5,116 nucleotides of DNA from Gammaproteobacteria bacterium (GTDB lineage Bacteria > Pseudomonadota > Gammaproteobacteria > DSM-16500), in NCBI GenBank assembly GCA_004322325.1, contig SCTP01000042.1, forward strand, positions 1 through 5,116, read 5' to 3'. The notes under the pieces are model-generated. The model was not told the origin of the DNA, ran no database searches, and saw nothing but the letters and a program-made list of their open reading frames with translations. The stretch's first letter is position 1, and every line of letters starts with the position of its first letter. The translations under genes and the position numbers were made by a program. This document shows, one piece after another, positions 1 to 5,116 of this stretch.

Positions 1-300
1 GACGTGGATGCGAGTAATCTTAAAATTAAAGAAAGTCACCAACCTTTTACGGATATGTTGATTACAGCCAAAATTAAGGGGTTATTTATTAAAGAAAAAG
101 TGTTTGGTGATAGAGACATTGCAGCATTAAATTTGAGTGTGGAAACGAAAAATGGCGTGGTGTATTTGACTGGTATTGTAGATAATCAAGAACAATTACA
201 AAATGCGTTAAGACTAATTAGAAGTGTAAAAGGCGTTAAAAAAGTGGAATATCATGTAAAACAAGTGACGCCTGTTAATGGTAATCAACCTAGTACTTAA
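1..300 (+). CDS. BON-domain protein (OsmY-like), 5' end outside the window
   Basis: The frame is open at the first base and stops with TAA at 298-300, so only the last 99 residues are seen. The GTG at position 4 is an internal codon candidate; no ribosome binding site can be seen, so the true start probably lies upstream. Residues about 19-88 form one BON domain: an alpha-helix (ITAKIKGLF), an acidic/Asp-containing turn, the beta-hairpin NGVVYLTGIVDN (51-62), a helix rich in Gln and Leu, and the closing strand KGVKKVEYHVK. BON domains bind phospholipid surfaces and are found in periplasmic or lipoprotein stress proteins such as OsmY. A signal peptide and perhaps a first BON domain would lie upstream and cannot be checked. 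The tail after the domain is short and polar. A strong terminator follows 38 nt after the stop, so this is the last gene of its transcript. The domain call is firm; the physiological role is inferred. Confidence 0.85.
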   Translation, partial: DVDASNLKIKESHQPFTDMLITAKIKGLFIKEKVFGDRDIAALNLSVETKNGVVYLTGIVDNQEQLQNALRLIRSVKGVKKVEYHVKQVTPVNGNQPST

Positions 301-338
301 AAGACTAATAATGTAAGAATATAATAATTTTTAGTTAG

Positions 339-371
339 CTGCCACTTCCACTATGGGTGTGGCAGATTTTT
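339..371 (+). terminator. Rho-independent terminator after the BON gene
   Basis: The arms CTGCCAC (339-345) and GTGGCAG (359-365) pair perfectly over 7 bp. The stem continues after one mismatch through a T-G wobble and CCA/TGG to a 3-nt loop. The hairpin is followed by ATTTTT (366-371) and further T-rich sequence. It lies downstream of the BON gene and upstream of the next promoter, as expected for a factor-independent terminator. Confidence 0.85.
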
Positions 372-374
372 GTC

Positions 375-403
375 TTGATTTTTAGTAAGAACTTAACTAT
401 TAT
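375..403 (+). promoter_or_regulatory. Probable sigma70 promoter of the ankyrin gene
   Basis: A -35 box TTGATT (375-380, 4 of 6 to consensus) and a -10 box TATTAT (398-403, 5 of 6) are separated by exactly 17 nt. Transcription would start near 409-411, giving a leader of only about 30 nt before the ATG at 441. The promoter begins just after the terminator of the preceding gene, so the ankyrin gene is most likely a single-gene transcript. Boxes were read by eye; no start-site data are available. Confidence 0.55.
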
Positions 404-409
404 TCGCGT

Positions 410-426
410 CTTCTAAATAATAGAAG
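410..426 (+). repeat. Perfect inverted repeat at the predicted 5' end of the ankyrin mRNA
   Basis: CTTCTA (410-415) and TAGAAG (421-426) are exact reverse complements around a 5-nt AATAA centre. The repeat starts at the position predicted for the transcription start and ends 14 nt before the ATG. It could be a repressor operator at the start site or a 5'-terminal mRNA hairpin. With AT-rich 6-bp arms it could also be chance. Confidence 0.4.
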
Positions 427-440
427 AAAACGAGAAAAAT

Positions 441-2009
441 ATGCGAGCCCCTCGTCATAATGTAGAAGAAAATTTACAAAGATCAATCATGGCTCAAGAT
501 GCAGAAGCAGCGGAATCAGAGATTAACTTAATCCTAAAATATAAGGGCAATCCACCCCCTAGTTTGGGAAGCGTTGATGATAATAATAAAAGTTTTTTAT
601 TTTATGCATTACAATATGAGCTGGAAGGAATCGCAAAAAAATTATTGGAGCTACAAAAAGATGATAAAAGTATTATCTGTGGAAAAGATAACCAGAATAC
701 CACTTTGCTTTGGCTGGCAGCTTCAAAAGGATACGCAGATATTGTCCAAGAACTTATTCAGCTTGCTGAGCAGCATGGAGAAAAACTTTGGTTGGAAGCA
801 GATGATAATTATTCTACACCACTGCATATTGCTTTAAAGAAGAAAAAATTTGATGTGGCGGGGATTTTACTTAAAAAAATAAGTGAAGAAGAGTGCGCGG
901 CGCACATTCTTGACCACATAGATAATAAAAGAAACACTCCTTTGCATTATTTATTTGAAGATAAACTCTATTTTCACCTCAATATAGATCTAATCCGTTC
1001 GTTTATCTATATTGGAGCGGATATTCATATTAGTAATGAACAGGGTGAGACGGCTTTTTCCTTGTTGTGCAAAAAAAATGAATATAACCAAGTGAAGCTT
1101 TTTAATAGTCTTAACCCAGAAAAGCAAGCTACTTTTTTGGATGCTTATCAAGCTGTTTTAAATGAAAATGAAAACCAAGAGGCCATTCAATCCGTTTTTT
1201 TGAAATGTGCAGGAAGAAATAGCTTACTTGCAACATGTATAGCTAGATTTCCTGAAGCGATAAAAATGGCAAATGAATTGTTACCACAGACAGTCACATT
1301 TAGTTATAACTATAAAACCTTTTTATCCCCTGTTAAATTATTAAATCGAGATATCCAAAAATGTATTAATAATACTAAGAAATTTTTAGATATGTTGCAA
1401 TACGATCGTCCTTTAGTTACTTTACCCTATACTTTTTCAACAATTTTATTACATGTGCCTGGCCCCGTTATGGTGGCAACTTCGTTTTATTATGTATTGC
1501 AGGACATTTTAGAAAAAAATGAGCAAACATGTGATCCCATTACATTCAAGACTATGATTAATTATTTATCCCTTCCCATCAGTTTCTTGGTGTTCGCATT
1601 GACTTTCCCACTGGGCATATATGAAAAATATCCTCTTCCACTTTCCTCTTCTGAGTATCAATTTATTGTTGATGAGATACAAGATATTTTATCTCGTTTA
1701 CGAGTGATAGAAAAAAATGAGTTGCAAGCAAGGCGCGAAAATTCTCGACTGGCTCCATATTTTAAACCAGATCTTAATAAGAATATGCAAGATTTGGAAA
1801 ATGAAATAGTGAGATTAAGGCGAGGGCCGTTAAATATTCTCAGAGTGGAAGATGCTTTTGTGAGGATAAAAGAATATTTAGAAAACATGCAAGCAACGAT
1901 GCTGAGATCAAAGCCTTCTCCTTTTTTATTTTTCAAGGCCACCGAAAATAGAAATGATTCGTCGATAGTTGAGGCTGAAAATAGGATAGAGCGGAGGATA
2001 TTGATTTAA
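441..2009 (+). CDS. Ankyrin-repeat protein with C-terminal membrane hairpin; candidate secreted effector
   Basis: This is a 522-residue protein I do not recognise as a named family. About five degenerate ankyrin repeats occupy residues 48-225: the canonical TPLH helix starts are at 126-129 and 166-169, a divergent repeat (TTLLWLAASKGYADIVQELI) lies at 87-106, and IGADIH at 191-196 is a typical repeat end. Residues 226-320 are helical with no recognised domain. Two hydrophobic stretches follow, about 324-354 (interrupted by Pro and His) and 372-394 (the stronger), joined by a short polar loop, which suggests a membrane hairpin. Residues 405-485 are charged and helical, possibly coiled-coil. 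The extreme C-terminus has Glu at -6, -10 and -12 and Ile/Leu at -1 to -3, resembling the E-block and terminal hydrophobic residue of Dot/Icm substrates. There is no N-terminal signal peptide. The start at ATG 441 is chosen from the promoter and the weak purine-rich GAG upstream; ATG 489 is a less likely alternative. A cytosolic protein-binding role is equally possible without secretion. Confidence 0.85.
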   Translation: MRAPRHNVEENLQRSIMAQDAEAAESEINLILKYKGNPPPSLGSVDDNNKSFLFYALQYELEGIAKKLLELQKDDKSIICGKDNQNTTLLWLAASKGYADIVQELIQLAEQHGEKLWLEADDNYSTPLHIALKKKKFDVAGILLKKISEEECAAHILDHIDNKRNTPLHYLFEDKLYFHLNIDLIRSFIYIGADIHISNEQGETAFSLLCKKNEYNQVKLFNSLNPEKQATFLDAYQAVLNENENQEAIQSVFLKCAGRNSLLATCIARFPEAIKMANELLPQTVTFSYNYKTFLSPVKLLNRDIQKCINNTKKFLDMLQYDRPLVTLPYTFSTILLHVPGPVMVATSFYYVLQDILEKNEQTCDPITFKTMINYLSLPISFLVFALTFPLGIYEKYPLPLSSSEYQFIVDEIQDILSRLRVIEKNELQARRENSRLAPYFKPDLNKNMQDLENEIVRLRRGPLNILRVEDAFVRIKEYLENMQATMLRSKPSPFLFFKATENRNDSSIVEAENRIERRILI

Positions 2010-2053
2010 TCAAGTATAACTGTTTAATTGACGTCTATACAAAATTAAAAAAA

Positions 2054-3127
2054 TTACTGTTGAGGTGGCATTAATTCTTTTAGTTGCTCAATTATTTTCT
2101 TTATTAATTCATCCGCCGGCAACTCCTTGCTAAGTCGCGTTCCTTGGCCTGCCCATAATGACATCCATTCAAGTTGGTCCTGTCTAGCAGACTCTTTACG
2201 AATAGGTTGAGTTAAATAATGTTGAAAAGGATATTCAAGGATGTCTTCTTCATATTTTTCCATTTCTTCGATAAATTTATTTTGAATGCCTCGTGCTAGT
2301 TTACCAGAAAATACTGTGGTTACCACGGTACTTTCTTCATTGCTTTTTAATATAGCTTCTTTGTATTTCTTATGTACGCCACTTTCTGGACAAGTGAGAA
2401 AAGCTGTACCCATTTGTACTCCAGCAGCGCCCAACATTAGCGCAGCACCTAGTCCCCGTCCATCCATAATACCGCCAGCAGCGATAACAGGAACATTGAC
2501 AGCATCAACCAGTTGCGGAACGAGTGCCATCGTCCCTATCAGTGATTTTTTAAATGAGCCTAAAAAGCTTCCTCGATGACCTCCTGCTTCGCTTCCTTGA
2601 GCCACAATAAAATCGCAACCATTTTCTGCAAGTTTTATCCCTTCTTTTACAGTAGTTGCTGTACCTATTAAAATGATTTTTTGTGCTTTCAATTTCTGAA
2701 TTTGATTAGCAGTAGGTATGCCAAATGTGAAGCTGACAACAGGAACTTTTTCTTCTATTATAACTTCTAATTGGGCATCGAAAGAATCAGCCATAGGTAT
2801 GGTTGCAGAGGAAGTGATTTTTAGCTCTTTATTATATTTACTTAATATCTTTACCATCTTTTGTATTTTTCTTTCGGATATGATGGTCTGTGTTGGAGTG
2901 AATAAATTTACGCAAAAGGGTTTTTGTGTTAGAGCACGCGTTTCGCGTATAGATTTTCGTATTTCTTCTGCAGATAAATATCCACCACCAATTGAGCCTA
3001 AACCATCTGCATTTGAAACGTTTGCTACAAGTCTGGGAGTGGTGGCACCACCAGCCATCGGAGCTTGTATAATGGGCGCTTGAATACCAAGCTTTTTTAA
3101 AAATGCTCTTGCCTGTAAAGACCACAT
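2054..3127 (-). CDS. Nitronate monooxygenase, FMN-dependent TIM-barrel enzyme
   Basis: This 357-residue protein is full length for the class I nitronate monooxygenase family (former 2-nitropropane dioxygenases, related to FabK). The family oxidises alkyl nitronates, notably the toxin propionate 3-nitronate, using FMN and O2, and is cytosolic. Visible motifs in order are IIQAPMAGG (19-27) at the first beta strand and FMN pocket, GLGSIGGGYL (42-51), VPVVSFTFG (128-136), QGSEAGGHRG (177-186) with His184 as the expected catalytic base, AAGGIMDGRG (216-225) and LGAAGVQMGTAFLTCPES (232-249) for phosphate binding, FSGKLARGIQNKF (273-285), and WMSLWAGQG (321-329) near the C-terminus. All key positions are present, so it should be active. 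On the minus strand a ribosome binding site AAGGAG (plus-strand 3137-3142) lies 9 nt before the ATG and decides the start. A weak promoter (TTGCAC at 3218-3223, AATAAT at 3194-3199, 18-nt spacer, all minus strand) may drive it. It converges on the ankyrin gene with a 44-nt gap. A FabK-type enoyl reductase role is less likely because of the His-containing AGGHRG motif. Confidence 0.93.
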   Translation of the reverse strand: MWSLQARAFLKKLGIQAPIIQAPMAGGATTPRLVANVSNADGLGSIGGGYLSAEEIRKSIRETRALTQKPFCVNLFTPTQTIISERKIQKMVKILSKYNKELKITSSATIPMADSFDAQLEVIIEEKVPVVSFTFGIPTANQIQKLKAQKIILIGTATTVKEGIKLAENGCDFIVAQGSEAGGHRGSFLGSFKKSLIGTMALVPQLVDAVNVPVIAAGGIMDGRGLGAALMLGAAGVQMGTAFLTCPESGVHKKYKEAILKSNEESTVVTTVFSGKLARGIQNKFIEEMEKYEEDILEYPFQHYLTQPIRKESARQDQLEWMSLWAGQGTRLSKELPADELIKKIIEQLKELMPPQQ

Positions 3128-3176
3128 ACCATCAATCTCCTTTATCTACGGTTTATAAAAGCAACTTCCTCTTTAG

Positions 3177-3296
3177 GAGGAGGCGGGAAACCTATTATTT
3201 TACATTAAAGAACTCTTGTGCAACGTCGTGCTGCAATGGTGATTAACAGTGAGCAAATTAAATTTTATTGGAAATTGGGTTTAGAAATTATACAGA
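3177..3296 (+). pseudogene. Remnant of a DUF1016 (YhcG/PDDEXK) nuclease N-terminal domain
   Basis: In one frame, 3177-3218 reads EEAGNLLFYIKELL. After a one-base shift the other frame, from about 3215, reads LVQRRAAMVINSEQIKFYW and then KLGLEIIQ. Joined, these give the characteristic start of the DUF1016 N-terminal domain: an IK-x-L helix, an R-x-x-A-x-x-x-VN helix, then YW-x-x-G-x-x-I. Family members are about 330-380 aa, with a C-terminal PDDEXK nuclease fold, and often occur near restriction or mobile loci. Only about 40 residues remain, with no start codon, an internal frameshift and an in-frame stop soon after the IS30 junction, so this is a dead fragment. The family call rests on motif memory, not on a search. 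Confidence 0.6.
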
Positions 3297-3467
3297 CGAA
3301 TAAGATGGTACTTGCCTAGAGAGACTGATATTGCCAAGATATCACAAGCAGATTTAGATCAGTTAGCTGCGAAAATGAACCGATGCCCTAGAAAATGTTT
3401 GGGGTATAAAACACCGCAAGAACTGTTTATACAGCAGTACAAAAATGATTGTCGCATTTGGAGCTAG
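3297..3467 (+). pseudogene. 3' remnant of an IS30-family transposase
   Basis: Frame 3297-3467 encodes 56 residues and a TAG stop. It contains IRWYLPRETDIAKISQADLD and then NRCPRKCLGYKTPQELF. These are hallmarks of the extreme C-terminus of IS30-family DDE transposases (the R-Y-x-P-K/R-x-T-D segment and the N-x-R-P-R-K-x-LG-Y-x-TP-x-E-x-F segment). The catalytic Asp and Glu residues lie upstream in intact enzymes and are missing here, so the element is inactive. The ending CRIWS is atypical. Reading one base out of phase gives IVAFGAR, closer to the usual VAL-type ending, which suggests a small indel near the end. No start codon, left end or convincing terminal inverted repeat can be seen. Confidence 0.75.
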
Positions 3468-3674
3468 AATGCGCCCATGATAAAATCTGTTTCGAATGCT
3501 ATTACTTTGCCTCAATATGAATAATCGCACCAAAAAACGTGAAATATTGAGGATATGTTTTAGTGCTAATTGAAGAGGGAGGCTTTGTATAATCGCTATA
3601 AGTTTGTTCAAAAAATAACAATCTGAGTGATAAACTTTCATTAATTCCATAACCCTAAGATTTATCTATATTTC
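3468..3674. other. Unassigned intergenic sequence with a start-less minus-strand frame
   Basis: No intact gene, tRNA or clear terminator is visible between the IS30 remnant and the AbiE promoter. On the minus strand, 3505-3654 is open for 50 codons and ends in TAA (plus-strand 3502-3504). It begins right after a TAG and has no ATG near its start. Its translation has a protein-like composition, for example LRLLFFEQTYSDYTKPPSSI and the end GAIIHIEAK, and could be the tail of a decayed gene. I cannot assign it to a family. A longer minus-strand frame over 3363-3650 runs antisense to the IS30 remnant and is not believable as a gene. Confidence 0.35.
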
Positions 3675-3703
3675 TTGTATTTTTTGCCACAAAAAGTTAC
3701 TAT
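3675..3703 (+). promoter_or_regulatory. Probable promoter of the AbiE operon
   Basis: TTGTAT (3675-3680) and TACTAT (3698-3703) are separated by 17 nt and would place the transcription start near 3710, about 20 nt before the ATG at 3731. The -10 box sits in the spacer of the inverted repeat 3682-3717, so a protein bound to that repeat would block RNA polymerase. The boxes match consensus only moderately (3 and 4 of 6). Confidence 0.45.
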
Positions 3704-3717
3704 ATTTTGTGGCAAAA
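3682..3717 (+). promoter_or_regulatory. Inverted-repeat operator of the AbiE operon
   Basis: TTTTGCCACAAAA (3682-3694) and TTTTGTGGCAAAA (3705-3717) are perfect 13-bp inverted arms around a 10-nt spacer. The arm centres are 23 bp apart, about two helical turns. The right arm ends 13 nt before the abiEi ATG. AbiEi antitoxins studied in streptococci repress their own operon by binding inverted repeats in the promoter, so this repeat is the obvious candidate site. Assignment to AbiEi is inferred from position and symmetry. Confidence 0.7.
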
Positions 3718-3730
3718 TAGGAATTGAATA

Positions 3731-4339
3731 ATGACTGAAACGGTCGTAAAAAATGTAAAAAATAGGATTATCAAGCATGGCAGAGGGTGGTGTTTTACCC
3801 CAAAGCACTTTCTTGATCTGGATAGTGATACGGGCGTACGTAGTGCTTTATCGCGACTTCAAAAAGATAAGTTTATCCGGCGGTTAGCCCAAGGTATATA
3901 TGATTATCCCCGTGAACATCAAACGCTAGGTATTCTTCCTCCAAAAGCGGAAGACGTTGCAAAAGCCATAGCAGAAAAAAATGGAATTGAATTCCAACCA
4001 TCAGGCGCATATGCGGCCAATCTTATTGGGCTGTCAGAACAAGTGCCTGGACGTATTGTATTTTTAACGAATGGCCCGTCAAAAAAAATTAAAATAGGGA
4101 AGCAAGAAATTCTTTTCAGGACAACGACAGAAAAAAACATGTATCCTGCCGGTACTAAAGTCGGTTTGGTGATACAGGCATTTAGAAATCTTGGTAAAGA
4201 TAATATCGATGATATTGTCCGAGCTAGAACACGTAAGTTTCTCGCAGGGACAAGCAGAAATGAATTTATTAAATATTTAAGATATGCACCACAATGGATT
4301 CGGGAGCATATTTTCAGCATTATGGATATCACGCCATGA
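3731..4339 (+). CDS. abiEi: AbiEi-family antitoxin and autorepressor (DUF6088 type)
   Basis: This complete 202-residue protein belongs to the antitoxin family of AbiE (type IV) toxin-antitoxin systems. The N-terminal winged-helix region, about residues 8-60, contains GWCFTPKHFLDL, the recognition-helix segment VRSALSRLQKDKFIRRLAQG and the wing IYDYP. The rest (about 70-202) is the C-terminal domain with PPKAEDVAKAIAEKNGI and the strand-rich VPGRIVFLTNGPSKKIKIG. In characterised AbiE pairs the N-terminal domain binds operator DNA and the C-terminal domain is needed for antitoxicity. The start is supported by AGGA (3719-3722) 8 nt before the ATG. The gene overlaps the toxin gene by ATGA, giving translational coupling. 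Shorter than streptococcal AbiEi but usual for the proteobacterial DUF6088 type. No frameshift or missing segment is evident. Confidence 0.88.
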   Translation: MTETVVKNVKNRIIKHGRGWCFTPKHFLDLDSDTGVRSALSRLQKDKFIRRLAQGIYDYPREHQTLGILPPKAEDVAKAIAEKNGIEFQPSGAYAANLIGLSEQVPGRIVFLTNGPSKKIKIGKQEILFRTTTEKNMYPAGTKVGLVIQAFRNLGKDNIDDIVRARTRKFLAGTSRNEFIKYLRYAPQWIREHIFSIMDITP

Positions 4340-5116
4340 CAGAGTTGCACTTACTTTCCGTAACAGAGCGTGGAGAATTTTTTGAGGCTGCTGCTGAAGA
4401 GTTGGGTATTCCTTTTGAAATTATCGAAAAAGATTTTTGGGTTGTTTGGTCATTAGAAAATTTATTTTCGCTTGCTGATTTAAAAGACCACTTGACGTTT
4501 AAAGGTGGAACTTCATTATCTAAAGTATATGGAGTAATAGAGCGATTTTCGGAAGATATCGACCTTTCAATTGAAAAAGAATTTTTTGGCTATGGTAAAA
4601 ATAATGATCCTGAGAAGGCTGAATCAAAGAAAAAGCAACGAGCAGCATTAGAAAACCTTTCCTCTGCATGCTCCAAGTATGTTCAAGAACAATTAATCTT
4701 GAATCTAGGAATTACCATATCGGATAAACTGCAAATATCTGAAGGTTGGAATCTTGCAGTAGATGAAGACGACCCTGACGGTCAAACGTTACAATTTAAG
4801 TATCCTAGCGCTACAGCCAATAATGGTTATATTCGTCCCTCTGTTAAAATTGAGTTAGGTGCACGATCCGAGCATTGGCCGGTGAGCAAGCATAAAATTC
4901 AAAGCTACGCCAAAGATGCGCTTAAAGAAAAAGTTACAGAGCCAGAAGTGTGGGTTAAAGTTTTAGATGCTAAGCGTACATTTTGGGAAAAGGCTACTAT
5001 CCTCCACCAGTACGCGCATTTGCCAAAAGATAAAAAATTACCGCCAAGAATATCAAGACATTATTATGATTTTTTCTGCCTTTTAAATTCAGACGTAAAA
5101 GCTGATGCTATTGCTG
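4336..5116 (+). CDS. abiEii: AbiEii/AbiGii-family nucleotidyltransferase toxin, 3' end outside the window
   Basis: The frame starts at ATG 4336, sharing ATGA with the end of abiEi, and is open for 260 codons to the window edge. It shows the nucleotidyltransferase fold of AbiEii/AbiGii toxins: FKGGTSLSKVYG (55-66), the G-G/S nucleotide-binding motif; SEDIDLSI (72-79), whose Asp74 and Asp76 are the expected metal-binding pair; a later KIELGARSE strand (about 172-180) that may carry the third acidic residue; RTFWEKATILHQ (214-225), the conserved Lys-containing helix; and PPRISRHYYDFFCLL (236-250). The family transfers nucleotides from NTPs to RNA targets; tRNA 3' ends are the substrate for MenT3, a related enzyme. 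It slows growth until relieved by the antitoxin and can abort phage infection. The core motifs are intact, so activity is expected if the unseen C-terminal part is complete. No ribosome binding site of its own is evident; translation is probably coupled to abiEi. Confidence 0.9.
   Translation, partial: MTELHLLSVTERGEFFEAAAEELGIPFEIIEKDFWVVWSLENLFSLADLKDHLTFKGGTSLSKVYGVIERFSEDIDLSIEKEFFGYGKNNDPEKAESKKKQRAALENLSSACSKYVQEQLILNLGITISDKLQISEGWNLAVDEDDPDGQTLQFKYPSATANNGYIRPSVKIELGARSEHWPVSKHKIQSYAKDALKEKVTEPEVWVKVLDAKRTFWEKATILHQYAHLPKDKKLPPRISRHYYDFFCLLNSDVKADAIA

Noticed and set aside
339..365. Shared GCCAC/GTGGC arms between the BON-gene terminator and the AbiE operator
   Set aside because: Similarity is limited to 5-6 bp in each arm, and flanks, spacers and contexts differ; treated as coincidence.
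574..837. 87-codon plus-strand frame inside the ankyrin gene
   Set aside because: It is out of frame with the ankyrin repeats and has no supporting start signal.
1071..1078. Run of eight A residues in the ankyrin gene as a slippage or phase-variation site
   Set aside because: The run is short for an AT-rich gene with many similar A-tracts, and the coding frame continues normally through it.
2718..3083. 121-codon open frame on the plus strand
   Set aside because: It is opposite the nitronate monooxygenase gene, which has all family motifs and a proper ribosome binding site.
3165..3183. CTTCCTC-TTTAG-GAGGAGG inverted repeat and GGAGGAGG run upstream of the nitronate monooxygenase gene
   Set aside because: There is no T-run for a terminator on either strand and no start codon at a useful distance on the plus strand. 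As a leader element the complementarity to the AAGGAG site is only about 5 bp, too weak to claim a regulatory switch.
3363..3650. 95-codon open frame on the minus strand
   Set aside because: It lies antisense to the recognisable IS30 transposase remnant, has no ribosome binding site I can see and an odd composition; best explained as a chance frame in AT-rich debris.
3919..4350. 143-codon open frame on the minus strand
   Set aside because: It is the antisense shadow of abiEi, whose family, start and coupling to the toxin are clear.

Overview
This AT-rich window has the low-GC codon use and gene content of an intracellular or protist-associated gammaproteobacterium, most plausibly of the order Legionellales (Legionella, Coxiella, Rickettsiella, Aquicella, Berkiella and similar). 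That placement is an inference. It rests on a eukaryotic-like ankyrin-repeat protein with membrane segments and an effector-like C-terminus beside ordinary housekeeping genes; no gene here is strictly diagnostic of a genus.

Layout, left to right. (1) 1-300: the 3' end of a BON-domain (OsmY-like) gene, closed by a good Rho-independent terminator at 339-371. (2) 375-2009: a sigma70-type promoter, a short leader that begins with a perfect hairpin, and a 522-aa ankyrin-repeat protein with a C-terminal hydrophobic hairpin and helical tail. (3) 2054-3127, minus strand: a complete FMN-dependent nitronate monooxygenase that converges on the ankyrin gene with a 44-nt gap. (4) About 3177-3670: a graveyard holding a frameshifted N-terminal scrap of a DUF1016/YhcG-type nuclease, joined directly to the last 56 codons of an IS30-family transposase, then about 200 nt of unassigned sequence with one start-less open frame on the minus strand. 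(5) 3675-5116: an AbiE-type toxin-antitoxin operon. A perfect 13-bp inverted repeat overlaps its promoter, the AbiEi antitoxin is complete, and the AbiEii nucleotidyltransferase toxin overlaps it by 4 nt (ATGA) and runs off the right edge.

The left half looks like chromosomal backbone plus a lineage-specific candidate effector. The right half is an accessory pocket where transposon and defence-gene debris sits beside an apparently intact TA operon. The items most worth a second look are the ankyrin/membrane protein as a possible Dot/Icm (type IVB) substrate and the operator architecture of the AbiE operon. I see no clearly new multi-gene system.
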